DNA of 51,210 nucleotides from NCBI GenBank assembly GCA_002424635.1, contig DIKT01000090.1, positions 1 to 51,210 of the forward strand, read 5' to 3'. The DNA is from Desulfobulbaceae bacterium UBA5611. Its GTDB lineage: Bacteria > Desulfobacterota > Desulfobulbia > Desulfobulbales > Desulfocapsaceae. Positions 26,006 to 34,846 of this stretch are shown one piece after another. The translations under genes and the position numbers were made by a program. Position 1 is the first letter of the stretch. The number at the start of each line of letters is the position of its first letter. A model generated the notes under the pieces. The model saw nothing but the letters and a program-made list of their open reading frames with translations. It had not been told where the DNA came from and did no database searches.

Positions 26006-27355
26006 CTACAAAGCAGCCAGCACCTTTCTTCTATTCTCCGCTGAACGACGCAGCACCGGAATTGATTCATCCACATAATCATAGACCTGGGCCTTTTTGC
26101 CGGCAGCAGGCCGCATGATCCGACCGAGGACCTGCAGTAGCCGACCTTCAAAAGTAATGGGGGTGGTCAGAAACAATGTGCTGAGCCCGGCACAATCAAA
26201 ACCTTCGCCAATGAGCTGCAGCGTTGACACCAGGATGCGCAGGTCGCCCTTCTGGACTGCGCTGACAATCTCGACCCTTTTTTCCGCCGGGGTTTGGCCG
26301 GTGAGCAAGGCCACACTTTGCCCCCGTCTGGCCAGCTCTTCGGCAAAAAACTCACAATGACTGACCCGATCTGAGACCACCAGCAGCACGCCGGTGGCGG
26401 CCTCACCGGCTGCCTGCAGAATATCGTCGATAATCTGCAGATTACGACCCTGATGGGTGGTGAGAGCGGTGATCAGGGCCTGATAATCGCCATGATAATT
26501 ATGGGTGAATGCTGTCTTGCATCGGATCAGTTCCGGCTTGACAATGGCCCCGCTGGCCTGCAGCTGGGCCTGATCGACCTGATGAATCGGGTCGCCCATG
26601 AAGATCGAGATCAATCTGGTGGTCCCCTCGTCACTGCGAAAGGCGGTTGCCGACAGGCCCAGCAGGTAATGACAGTCAAAACGGCTGACCACCTCGGTGA
26701 ACAGAGCAGCCGGCACCCGATGACACTCATCAACAACGAGGTGACCGAACAAGGGCACCAGCTCAGCCACCATCTTCCGGGCGCTGTTGACAATGGCCAC
26801 CGTTATCGGCTGGATATCCTGGCGGCCATCACCAACAAGGCCGACCTCGATATTCAGGAACTCCTGAGCTCGTTGCTGCCACTGATACAAAAGCTCCTTG
26901 GTATGCACGACAATCAGGGTCGGCTGCCGGCGAGCGGCTATGATAGCTAACGCCATAACCGTTTTGCCACTGCCGGTGCCGGCCTCCAGCACCCCGAAGG
27001 AGCGCCTTTCAACCTCGGCGACCGCCAGCTCCTGATAGGGCCGCAGTGAGCCGGTGAAAGAGAGCTCCAACTCAGGCAGCAGCCGTCGTTGTTCGACGAT
27101 CTGTGGTGATTCCTGGCCATATTGCCGGCACAGCAGAATGGCCTGATTGGCAAATCCCCGGGGGAAGCGAAGACCAGTGGGCACGGACTCGTAATATTTC
27201 AGGGTTGGCTGTAACTTTTTACCCACCCAGCGGCTATAGCGTTTAGCGGCGGTATATTTAGGATTATCTATGGTCAGCCGTTCTTTGATGGCCTGCTCCA
27301 GGGAAGGAGTAATACCTTCAAGCAGGCAATCTGATGAAACAGTCAAGATCGGCAT
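26006..27355 (-). CDS. SF2 DEAD/DEAH-type helicase (XPB-like, COG1061 type)
   Basis: This 449-residue DNA/RNA helicase has an N-terminal ~100-residue extension, then LRPYQELAV (Q-like motif), Walker A EAGTGSGKT, box II VVDECHR, motif III GLSATAFR, and a second RecA domain with VSTLQLIGEGFDCAGLS and LLQVLGRIMRP. It resembles the XPB/Ssl2-like branch found in many defence and repair loci, with no attached nuclease visible. It lies 83 bp upstream of sngA on the same strand and could share its transcript, but it is not one of the three known Shango genes. The start follows no strong ribosome site. The function may be independent. Confidence 0.8.
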   Translation of the reverse strand: MPILTVSSDCLLEGITPSLEQAIKERLTIDNPKYTAAKRYSRWVGKKLQPTLKYYESVPTGLRFPRGFANQAILLCRQYGQESPQIVEQRRLLPELELSFTGSLRPYQELAVAEVERRSFGVLEAGTGSGKTVMALAIIAARRQPTLIVVHTKELLYQWQQRAQEFLNIEVGLVGDGRQDIQPITVAIVNSARKMVAELVPLFGHLVVDECHRVPAALFTEVVSRFDCHYLLGLSATAFRSDEGTTRLISIFMGDPIHQVDQAQLQASGAIVKPELIRCKTAFTHNYHGDYQALITALTTHQGRNLQIIDDILQAAGEAATGVLLVVSDRVSHCEFFAEELARRGQSVALLTGQTPAEKRVEIVSAVQKGDLRILVSTLQLIGEGFDCAGLSTLFLTTPITFEGRLLQVLGRIMRPAAGKKAQVYDYVDESIPVLRRSAENRRKVLAAL

Positions 27356-27502
27356 AAAAAACCATAAGAAAAGGCAGAATTAAATCGTGGAATTGACGCC
27401 CGGCTCAAAAAAGAGTAAAAAAAGAATGATTCCATTGGTTCTTTTCTGAATCTGTTACCAAAGAAGGGTCAGCAGTCATCAGAGTCATCATCCTTCAACC
27501 AG

Positions 27503-28405
27503 TTGTCCATTGCCGTGCCCAACACCCTCGTCCATATCGCGATCCAAGGGCCGCTGAACAATCTGCTGAATAAAGGGAGCTATCCCCAATGGCTGCTGCT
27601 GGGCTGCATTATTCCGGATATTCCCTGGATTTTACAACGAATTTTCCATGTAGCGCCGGGCATTGATCCTTATATCCTCCGGCTTTACAGTCTCAATCAA
27701 GCGAGCCTGTTCTTCTGTTTCTTTATAGCGGCCGCCCTTGCTTTGACCACCAGAAGACCAGGGCCTATCTTTATGCTGCTCAGCCTGAATAGTTTTCTGC
27801 ATCTGCTGCTCGATGCCACCCAGATAAAATGGGCCAACGGCGTCCACCTGCTGGTCCCGTTTTCATGGTCGATGCTGCGCTTTGACTGGTTATGGCCTGA
27901 ACATTATTTTTATCTGGGAGCGACCATGGCCGGTCTGCTCTTTCTGGCCTGCTACTGGCGGAAAATAACCGCTACCGAATTGGAGATCGTGCGCCCGACG
28001 GCCGGGAAGGCCGCCCTGATCCTCGGCCTGCTGCTTTTTTACGTAGCCGGACCTGTTCTTTTCTTCAACCAGGCAGTGGCAGCTGATAATCATTTCGCCC
28101 GGACGCTGATGGCGGCAAGCGACCGAGCTGGTAAGTATATAGAACTGGACCGAGTCTTTTTTGCCGGAGAAGACAAGACCGTCAGACCATTCAGTGGAGA
28201 AATATTCACCTTACAAGGTCTGCTGCCTGCTAAAAGCGGCCTCATCTCTGTTCAAGGATACTTTACCGCAGCCAAGACCATTCAGGTGACAAGGTACCAC
28301 CAGCATACTCAATATCGGGCCATGGCCTCATACCTCGGGCTGCTGCTGATTGCCGCCATCTGGATTCATTCACTGATCCGAAGAAGATCTCCAACACCTC
28401 AGTAA
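27503..28405 (+). CDS. multi-pass membrane protein, YdjM/metal-dependent-hydrolase-like
   Basis: This ~300-residue integral membrane protein has six or more hydrophobic helices. Its pattern TLVHIA, LGCIIPDIPWI, NSFLHLLLDATQ places His and Asp residues as in the membrane-bound metal-dependent hydrolase families (YdjM, DUF457, DUF4184), some of which resemble phospholipase C. Which of these it belongs to is not certain. The start is TTG 27503 or GTG 27515; the latter gives MPNTLVHIAIQGP, closer to the family's usual opening. No good ribosome site separates them. The last ~60 residues form a soluble stretch before a final helix. It is followed 24 bp later by an exported protein gene. Confidence 0.6.
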   Translation: MSIAVPNTLVHIAIQGPLNNLLNKGSYPQWLLLGCIIPDIPWILQRIFHVAPGIDPYILRLYSLNQASLFFCFFIAAALALTTRRPGPIFMLLSLNSFLHLLLDATQIKWANGVHLLVPFSWSMLRFDWLWPEHYFYLGATMAGLLFLACYWRKITATELEIVRPTAGKAALILGLLLFYVAGPVLFFNQAVAADNHFARTLMAASDRAGKYIELDRVFFAGEDKTVRPFSGEIFTLQGLLPAKSGLISVQGYFTAAKTIQVTRYHQHTQYRAMASYLGLLLIAAIWIHSLIRRRSPTPQ

Positions 28406-28429
28406 CTCACCTCAACAAGGAGCCTTACC

Positions 28430-29059
28430 ATGATACGTTTTCTTGCCTGCTTTCTGCTATTTTTCAGCCTGCTGCTGCCGCCTCAACTTCCTGCCGCCAC
28501 CAGCAAGTTGATTACCCTGAACGTCCCCGACAGCGTTCTCAGTCAGGCCCTTGATAAATCCCTGCCCATTTCCATCGATACTTCCTCCGATATCTTGAGC
28601 GGGGCTATCACCATTGTCAAAATCAGCAATCTGCAGATCAATGACCAGGGCATCTCCTGTCATATTGCCCTGCTTGGCAATGATATGTTTCTTAATACCA
28701 CAATTGGCGGCCAGACGATCAAACTTAAGGTCGGCTCTCTGCAGCTGGATCTCCGGTGCAATGCCATCCTGCGCTTTGATGCCGTCAAACAGGTGCTCTA
28801 CGTCAAACCGTTGATCAGCGATTTACAGGCCTCATCCTCTGCCGCTCAGGGTGATATTAACGCTTTGCTTATGACTTTCCTTAATAACCGTGAATTTCCG
28901 GTAAAATTACAGCAACTGGAACCCCTGATTGCTGAAACCAGCGGCAAGATGATCAATATCAAGATGAATATCGTGGGTATCCGCACCCATCAGGGCATCG
29001 TCCAATTTGAGATCATGCCGCTGATCCAGACCACCAATACTGTCGCCAACAAGAAATGA
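28430..29059 (+). CDS. exported protein of unknown function
   Basis: A strong AAGGAG lies seven bases before the ATG. The 209-residue product has a signal peptide (FLACFLLFFSLLLPPQLPAA, cleavage near Ala23) and a mature domain rich in alternating hydrophobic residues. The pattern, with KLITLNVPDSVLSQALDKSLPI at the start of the domain, recalls lipid-binding beta-barrel-like families such as DUF1439 (YceB). I could not assign it with confidence. It probably forms an operon with the preceding membrane protein. Confidence 0.6.
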   Translation: MIRFLACFLLFFSLLLPPQLPAATSKLITLNVPDSVLSQALDKSLPISIDTSSDILSGAITIVKISNLQINDQGISCHIALLGNDMFLNTTIGGQTIKLKVGSLQLDLRCNAILRFDAVKQVLYVKPLISDLQASSSAAQGDINALLMTFLNNREFPVKLQQLEPLIAETSGKMINIKMNIVGIRTHQGIVQFEIMPLIQTTNTVANKK

Positions 29060-29065
29060 TGCTTA

Positions 29066-29084
29066 CAGAAATTTAACGTTTCTG
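29066..29084. terminator. small hairpin between convergent genes
   Basis: CAGAAA and TTTCTG pair around seven bases just after the exported-protein stop and before the end of cobA-hemD. The stem is short and lacks a T run, so support is weak. Confidence 0.3.
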
Positions 29085-29138
29085 CAGATGTCAGCGTCTC
29101 AGGTGACTACCCACCAGCAAGATGGGCAGTTATCTGGA

Positions 29139-30695
29139 TTACTTATTTTCGTAATAATGAACTATGGCCTTAACCATATCGGCAATAGTATAGGTCTCCG
29201 GTTGCACGTCTACACTCAGACCATTATCGGTGATCGTCTTGGCGGTAACCGGCCCGATCGCTGCGATCTTCACGCCCTGCAGCAGCCCTTGCAATTCATC
29301 CTGACTGGCGGCATCAATGATGGTCAAAAAATGCGTGACCGTCGAAGAACTGGTGAAGGTGATCATGTCGACTTTGCCATTGGCCAGCTCAGCCCGTAAC
29401 TCTTCCTTGCATCCTTTAGGCGGGACATTCTGATAGACCGGCACTACCATTACCTGCGCGCCGGCTCCCCGTAAAGTCTCGGGCAGGAATTCCCGAGCCT
29501 TTAAAGCCCTCGGGATCAAGACATTACGGCCCTCTACTCCAAAATCAAGCAGGCTTTCAGCCAGTCCTTCCGCAGTATAAACCGCAGGAATCAGATCAGC
29601 AACAATGCCATAATTGAGTAGAAAGTCGGCAGTGGCACGTCCTACTGCTGCGACATCCGGCCCTTTCAAATTTCTCGCATCCAGACCCTTGGCATAGAGG
29701 CGCTCAAAAAAATATTGAACAGCATTAATCGATGAGAACAAGATCCAATGATACTCATCAAGCCGCTCCAGCTCTTCATCAAGCACATCATAAGAGGGAA
29801 GTGCTTCAACCTGAATGGTTGAATATTCCAGACATTCAGCACCATAGCCCTCCAGGGAAGTCACCAGTTCCGAGGCCTGTTCCCTGGTCCTGGTGACCAC
29901 AATCCGTTTGCCGAACAGCGGCCGCTTTTCAAACCAGTCAAGGGTATCGCGCAGGGCCACGACCTCGCCTACGATAATCAGGGCCGGGGGCTTGATTTTT
30001 TCTTCCTTAACCTGAGCGACAATGGTCTCCAGGGTGGCTACCACCGTATGCTGTTCCGGCGTTGAGGCCCAGCGCACGACCGCGACCGGGGTCTTGGCAT
30101 CACGGCCATGGCGGATCAGATTCTCGACGATGACGGGCAAATTCTTGATCCCCATATAGATGACCAGGGTACCGACACCGGTGGCCAGCTTGGCCCAATC
30201 GACATTGGAGTGTTCCTTGCCCGGCTCTTCATGACCGGTAATAAAAGCCACCGAGGCCGTATAACCCCGATGGGTAATGGGGATTCCGGCATAGGTGGCA
30301 GCGGCGGTAGCCGAGGTCACCCCGGGAACGACCTCAAAAGGCACGCCGGCCTTGACCAGCTCTTCGGCCTCCTCACCGCCGCGCCCGAAGATAAAGGGAT
30401 CGCCGCCTTTGAGCCGGACCACGGTTTTACCGGCCAGCGACCAATCGACCAGCATCTGGTTGATTTCTTCCTGGGTATGGGTATGCTTGCTGCCGCCTTT
30501 TTTGCCGGCATAGATTAATTTGGCATCCCGAGGCACATATTTTAATAACTTGGGACTGGCCAGGTAGTCATAAACCACGACCTCCGCCCGTTCCAGCAGA
30601 TATTTGCCACGCAGGGTAATAAGTCCCGGATCACCAGGACCGGCCCCTACCAGATAAACCTTGCCGGGCTGTATGCTCTTTGTTTGTTGTTCCAT
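29139..30695 (-). CDS. cobA-hemD: fused uroporphyrinogen-III methyltransferase / uroporphyrinogen-III synthase
   Basis: This is a 518-residue bifunctional tetrapyrrole enzyme. The N-terminal half (about 10-250) is a SAM-dependent uroporphyrinogen-III C-methyltransferase with GAGPGDPGLIT, LKGGDPFIFGRG, PGVTSATAAATYAGIP and TPVAVVRWAS, leading to precorrin-2 for siroheme, cobamides or heme d1/alternative heme. The C-terminal half (from about 262) is uroporphyrinogen-III synthase (HemD), closing the ring of hydroxymethylbilane, with KRIVVTRTREQA, FSSINAVQYFF and TFTSSSTVTHF. This fusion is common in Desulfobacterota and Firmicutes and suits sulfate reducers that need siroheme and use the alternative heme route. 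Other hem genes are not in the window. Confidence 0.94.
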   Translation of the reverse strand: MEQQTKSIQPGKVYLVGAGPGDPGLITLRGKYLLERAEVVVYDYLASPKLLKYVPRDAKLIYAGKKGGSKHTHTQEEINQMLVDWSLAGKTVVRLKGGDPFIFGRGGEEAEELVKAGVPFEVVPGVTSATAAATYAGIPITHRGYTASVAFITGHEEPGKEHSNVDWAKLATGVGTLVIYMGIKNLPVIVENLIRHGRDAKTPVAVVRWASTPEQHTVVATLETIVAQVKEEKIKPPALIIVGEVVALRDTLDWFEKRPLFGKRIVVTRTREQASELVTSLEGYGAECLEYSTIQVEALPSYDVLDEELERLDEYHWILFSSINAVQYFFERLYAKGLDARNLKGPDVAAVGRATADFLLNYGIVADLIPAVYTAEGLAESLLDFGVEGRNVLIPRALKAREFLPETLRGAGAQVMVVPVYQNVPPKGCKEELRAELANGKVDMITFTSSSTVTHFLTIIDAASQDELQGLLQGVKIAAIGPVTAKTITDNGLSVDVQPETYTIADMVKAIVHYYENK

Positions 30696-30769
30696 GATAG
30701 ATAAAATTTATTTTAAGTAGTTGTTAACAGAGATAAAAGCACAATGATTTATTCGCTCTGCAGCCGTAA

Positions 30770-31717
30770 TCAAGAAGCTGTTGCCAATTCATCAAGCAGG
30801 CAGGCAATGAGCAGAGGAATCATCAATTCATGATGACCGGTCACATGAAAACCTTTGCCGCCCTTGGCCGTCGGCCTGTTGACAACATTCGTCAGGGACC
30901 GGTACTGTTTCATAAAGTCGAAATTGGCCGTCGTAAAATCATCGACCTGATGACCCAGATTTCTGACCACGGTCAAGGCCTTTAAAAAGACCTCCGGCAA
31001 CAGGACAGCCGAACCAATATTGAGATAGGCACCATGCTGCAGTTCCGCCACCTGAGCGCAGAAGATGCGGAAATCACGATGGGAGGTCGCACCTATCGCC
31101 TCACCTGAGGCCGAAGGATGGATATGGATGATATCGGTACCCATGGCCACATGCACGGTGACCGGGATACCCAGACGAAAAGCGGTGACCAGCAGGCTTT
31201 TGTCATTATAGGGGAATCCGGCGACATCAAGAGCGGCACCGACGGCCTCACCCATGCCGATGCCGTCTTTGGCGCCCTGATTAATGGCCTGATTGAGGAT
31301 TTCGCCGGTCTCCCGGGCCGCCCCAAAAGCACCATTGCCTAAGACATTGCCGACCTCTTCCGAGGTAAAACCGGCCATGGCGATCTCGGCATCATGAATG
31401 ATGCAGGCCCCGTTCATGGCAAGACCGGTAATAATGGAGCGCTCCATGAGATCAATCAGCAGGGGATTTAAGCCGACTTTAATGACATGGGCTCCCATGC
31501 CCAGCAGCAGTTGCCGGCCACCACGATGGACGGCGGCCAGACGTTGGATCAGTTCAGGAAAATCACGGCCCAGTAATTGATCAGGCAGGGACTCAAGCAG
31601 AGCCCGCACCGTGCTGCCGGCCGGCAGGGGCCGGGCAAAATTATCGACGGTCACCTTGGAAGGACGGCCATGCAGAGAATAAGTATGTAGTCCGCTGAAC
31701 TCCAGAGGTTCAGGCAT
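30770..31717 (-). CDS. conserved protein of unknown function overlapping gmhA
   Basis: This 315-residue soluble protein starts at ATG 31717, inside the last bases of gmhA (8-base overlap); the frame extends upstream to 31867 only as a shadow of gmhA. The sequence has strongly conserved-looking glycine-rich and histidine-rich parts: LLLGMGAHVIKVGL, MNGACIIHDAEIAMAG, VHVAMGTDIIHIHP, TANFDFMKQYRSLTN and HVTGHHELMIPLL. The layout suggests an enzyme with a Rossmann-like fold, remotely like deoxyhypusine-synthase-type proteins, but I do not claim that function. Coupling to the heptose-phosphate isomerase gene points to sugar-phosphate or lipopolysaccharide metabolism. Confidence 0.75.
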   Translation of the reverse strand: MPEPLEFSGLHTYSLHGRPSKVTVDNFARPLPAGSTVRALLESLPDQLLGRDFPELIQRLAAVHRGGRQLLLGMGAHVIKVGLNPLLIDLMERSIITGLAMNGACIIHDAEIAMAGFTSEEVGNVLGNGAFGAARETGEILNQAINQGAKDGIGMGEAVGAALDVAGFPYNDKSLLVTAFRLGIPVTVHVAMGTDIIHIHPSASGEAIGATSHRDFRIFCAQVAELQHGAYLNIGSAVLLPEVFLKALTVVRNLGHQVDDFTTANFDFMKQYRSLTNVVNRPTAKGGKGFHVTGHHELMIPLLIACLLDELATAS

Positions 31718-32309
31718 CTTTCTGGGCATCATCACCGAAGATCTCCCTTTCCACCAGCTCACAGAGCAGATGTTCGGCCCAGAGATGGGCCTCCTGGATA
31801 TGCTGCGTCTTAGCGGAAGGGACATTGAGGACAAAATCAGCTGCCCTCCCCACGGCTCCGCCATCACCGGCCAGGCCGCCGGTAAGTGCCGCCGTCACCA
31901 TGCCGATTTCTTTGGCCGCCACCATCGCCTTCAGGACATTGACCGAGGCGCCACTGGTGGAGATGCCGACCGCCAGATCTTCAGGTTTACCCAAGGCCTG
32001 CATCTGCTTGACAAAGATCTCATCAAAAGAAAAATCATTGCCGATAGAGGTCAGAACGGAGGTGTCGGTAGTCAGAGCCAGGGCCGCCATGGGTCTGCGA
32101 TTAATCAGAAAGCGATTAACGAATTCGGCCGCCATGTGCTGGGCATCGGCGGCGCTACCGCCGTTACCGAAGAGCAGAATCTTGCCGCCCCGGCGAATGG
32201 TCAGTATCATCTGCCGGACTAAAGCGCTAATAACCTCGCCCTGCTCGTTGGCAAATGCCTCCTGGGCCTCTATGGAATTTTTTAATGAGGTAAGGATGAA
32301 GTTTTGCAT
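31710..32309 (-). CDS. gmhA: phosphoheptose isomerase (sedoheptulose-7-phosphate isomerase)
   Basis: SIS-domain enzyme that converts sedoheptulose 7-phosphate to D-glycero-D-manno-heptose 7-phosphate, the first step to the heptose of the lipopolysaccharide inner core. The 199-residue chain is close to the family length. Signatures include GKILLFGNGGSAADAQHMAAEF, ALTTDTSVLTSIGND and VGISTSGASVNVLKA (phosphate-binding Ser/Thr loops), and a late HIQEAHLWAEHLLC helix with the conserved His and Glu. The presence of this gene supports a Gram-negative outer membrane with heptose-containing LPS. Confidence 0.93.
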   Translation of the reverse strand: MQNFILTSLKNSIEAQEAFANEQGEVISALVRQMILTIRRGGKILLFGNGGSAADAQHMAAEFVNRFLINRRPMAALALTTDTSVLTSIGNDFSFDEIFVKQMQALGKPEDLAVGISTSGASVNVLKAMVAAKEIGMVTAALTGGLAGDGGAVGRAADFVLNVPSAKTQHIQEAHLWAEHLLCELVEREIFGDDAQKDA

Positions 32310-32409
32310 GATAACCGAAAAAAGCAGTTAAGAAAAAAGATAAACCTGTAAATTAGTTGAGTTCAAGGCCGCCTGAATGCGACTCTAAGATATCCTGGAC
32401 AAAAAGGCA

Positions 32410-32447
32410 AAAAAAAAGGACATGCCGGTCACAGGTACCGGCATGTC
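32410..32447 (-). terminator. Rho-independent terminator of adk
   Basis: On the minus strand GACATGCCGGT pairs perfectly with ACCGGCATGTC (11 bp, 7-base loop) and is followed by TCC and a run of eight T. It lies about 55 bp after the adk stop. Confidence 0.9.
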
Positions 32448-32500
32448 ACATGCAGAATAAGGCCGCCGGCATCCTGGCGACCTTATTTAAGATAGCAGCA

Positions 32501-33181
32501 TCAGCTGAGCTGACTCATAATAGCGGCGGTCACATCTTTGATGGAGATAGAACCATCAACGGTGATTACTTTGGCGCCACCCGCCTTCTTGAAATAATTG
32601 ACTGCGGCCATGGTACCGGTTTCGGTGTCATAATAGATATCATGACGCTTGCCGATGGCGGCCTCGTCCTGATCATCAGCCCGGGCGCTCAGCTCGCCGC
32701 CGCAGACCCGGCAGACCAGTCTGCCGTCTTTCTCGACCGGCTTAATGGCCTCAAAGGCGATATGGTTAGGATGATTATTATCATTGGCGCAGAGACGACG
32801 GCCCATGATCCGCTCTTTGGCAATCTGACGGTCAAGCTCGATCTCAATGACATAATCAAGGGCCATGCCCGCCTCTTTCAGGGCCTTATCCAAGGCCTCG
32901 GCCTGGGCCAGAGAACGGGGAAAACCATCCAGCAGCCAACCTTGCTCCTTGGATTTGGCCAGGGTCTCCAGCACCATAGGAATGGTGATCTCATCAGGCA
33001 CCAGATCACCCCGGTCAATATACTCTTTGGCCTTCTTGCCAAGTTCGCTGCCGCCCTTGATATGCTCGCGGAAGATAGCGCCTGATTCAATATGATTACA
33101 GCCATACTTATCCTTGACAATAGCGCCCTGGGTTCCCTTGCCGCTTCCGTTTGGCCCGAAAGCCAGAATATTTACCGCCAT
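32501..33181 (-). CDS. adk: adenylate kinase
   Basis: Adenylate kinase interconverts ATP + AMP and 2 ADP, setting the adenylate pool. The start at 33181 (226 aa) is fixed by AAGGAG six bases upstream; an earlier in-frame ATG (33199) is less likely. The P-loop reads GPNGSGKGT instead of the usual GAPGSGKGT. The AMP-binding parts (GFPRSLAQAEALD) and the LID arginines (MGRRLC) are present. The LID is long, with RLC and CRVCGG Cys residues as in zinc-bearing adenylate kinases, though spacing is unusual. It has its own terminator and probably its own promoter in the gap to hom. Confidence 0.9.
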   Translation of the reverse strand: MAVNILAFGPNGSGKGTQGAIVKDKYGCNHIESGAIFREHIKGGSELGKKAKEYIDRGDLVPDEITIPMVLETLAKSKEQGWLLDGFPRSLAQAEALDKALKEAGMALDYVIEIELDRQIAKERIMGRRLCANDNNHPNHIAFEAIKPVEKDGRLVCRVCGGELSARADDQDEAAIGKRHDIYYDTETGTMAAVNYFKKAGGAKVITVDGSISIKDVTAAIMSQLS

Positions 33182-33354
33182 ACCGTTCTCCTTGATCAAA
33201 TGTTATTTATCATATGTTTTTCTCAAAACATGCCATTGCTGTCCCGGAAACAATCTCAAAGCAGATAGATTGAATGAGCATTCACTCAAAACAATGCGGA
33301 AAAAACTATAAACCAAAAAAGAACCTGAGGCCAGTAAAATATCTACTCTTCTTT

Positions 33355-33383
33355 TTGACTTTCACTCGTAAAGAGGTTATTTT
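33355..33383 (+). promoter_or_regulatory. sigma70-type promoter for hom
   Basis: TTGACT (33355-33360), a 17-bp spacer and TATTTT (33378-33383) form a good promoter about 100 bp before the hom ATG, in the divergent adk-hom gap. Confidence 0.55.
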
Positions 33384-33481
33384 CAAGTTAATTATTCAAG
33401 GAGAAACCGGATTAGCGGCTTTGATGGTCTACTCTCTTCTCTACTGTTCTTTATCCTCAATAACCACAACTCATAAAAATC

Positions 33482-34789
33482 ATGAAAGTTATTAAAGTGG
33501 GCCTGATCGGCTTCGGCACTGTCGGCAGCGGTCTGGCCCAGACCCTTGTTGACCAAAATGAACGGCTGGTGCGCAAGATCGGCACCAGGGTAGTGCTCTC
33601 CCGGGTGGTAGATATTAAGCTCGACAAGCTCCCCGAACAGTTCCAGGAGACGGTCCTGTCCAAGGATGTGGCGGACATTTTTAATGATCCGGACATTGAT
33701 ATCGTGGTTGAGCTTATCGGCGGCCTCGAACCGGCCCGCACCTTTCTGCTGGAGGCCATCCGCCACGGCAAACATGTGGTCACCGCCAATAAGGCCCTGC
33801 TCTCCATCCACGGCCGGGAGATCTTTGAGGCGGCGGTCGCCAATAACGTTGAAGTGGGCTTTGAGGCCAGCGTCGGCGGCGGCATCCCGGTGATCAAGGC
33901 CCTGAAAGAAGGGCTGGTCGCCAACCGGATTCTCTCCATCATGGGCATCATGAACGGTACCGCCAATTATATCCTCACCAAAATGACCAATGAGGGTGTC
34001 GCCTTTGATGTGGTACTGAAAGAGGCCCAGGCCTTGGGCTTTGCCGAGGCAGACCCCACCTATGATATCGAAGGCATTGATACTGCCCATAAACTTGCTA
34101 TTCTGATGACTATTGCCTACGGCAAACATGTCCAACTCAAAGACATCAATACCGAGGGCATCAGTAAAATTCAGCCCATTGATATCGACTTTGCCAGAGA
34201 GTTCGGCTGTCGCATCAAACTGCTGGCCATCAGCCGTAATCACGGCAGCCATGTCGAGGCCCGGGTGCATCCTACCCTGGTGCCGGAGACCCATCTGCTG
34301 GCCAGCATCAATGGCGCTTATAATGCTTTCTATTTTACCGGCGATACCGTAGGCAATGTCCTGCTCTACGGGCTGGGGGCCGGCAAAATGCCGACCGGCA
34401 GCGCCGTGGCCGCCGACGTGGTTGATATCGGCCGCAATATCCTGCACGGCTCGATCAATCGGGTACCGGCCCTCTCCTATTTGCCGGCCCATATCAGCAC
34501 CCCAACCATAACTGCCATGACCGAGCTCGTCTGTCCTTATTATTTCCGGATTACCGCCCTCGATAAACCGGGGGTACTTTCCACCATCTCCGGCATCTTC
34601 GGCAAGCATAGGATCTCCATTAAATCGGTCATCCAGAAGAGTCGGCAGCAGGATGAGCCGGTCAGCATTGTCCTCCACACCCATGAGGCCTCGGAGGCCG
34701 ACGTGCAGCATGCCCTGGCCGAGATTGATGCGCTGGAGATGTGTACCGAACCCACCGTCAAAATCCGTTTTCTCGTTGATGAAGCATAA
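33482..34789 (+). CDS. hom: homoserine dehydrogenase
   Basis: NAD(P)H-dependent enzyme reducing aspartate semialdehyde to homoserine, the branch point to threonine and methionine. Of 435 residues, the N-terminal Rossmann domain has VGLIGFGTVGSGL; the segment VVTANKALLSIHG holds the catalytic-region Lys, and GTANYILTKM and EADPTYDIEGIDTAHKL are the homoserine-binding region. A C-terminal ACT domain begins near residue 350 (YYFRITALDKPGVLSTISGIF), suggesting feedback control by threonine. There is no Shine-Dalgarno before the ATG; a small ORF overlaps the start (see findings). The gene after it is the candidate kinase for the next step. Confidence 0.95.
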   Translation: MKVIKVGLIGFGTVGSGLAQTLVDQNERLVRKIGTRVVLSRVVDIKLDKLPEQFQETVLSKDVADIFNDPDIDIVVELIGGLEPARTFLLEAIRHGKHVVTANKALLSIHGREIFEAAVANNVEVGFEASVGGGIPVIKALKEGLVANRILSIMGIMNGTANYILTKMTNEGVAFDVVLKEAQALGFAEADPTYDIEGIDTAHKLAILMTIAYGKHVQLKDINTEGISKIQPIDIDFAREFGCRIKLLAISRNHGSHVEARVHPTLVPETHLLASINGAYNAFYFTGDTVGNVLLYGLGAGKMPTGSAVAADVVDIGRNILHGSINRVPALSYLPAHISTPTITAMTELVCPYYFRITALDKPGVLSTISGIFGKHRISIKSVIQKSRQQDEPVSIVLHTHEASEADVQHALAEIDALEMCTEPTVKIRFLVDEA

Positions 34790-34846
34790 GCAAGAAGCTT
34801 GCTGTATTCCAGCAGGACAATAAATAAAGACACCAAGGCCTTTGTG

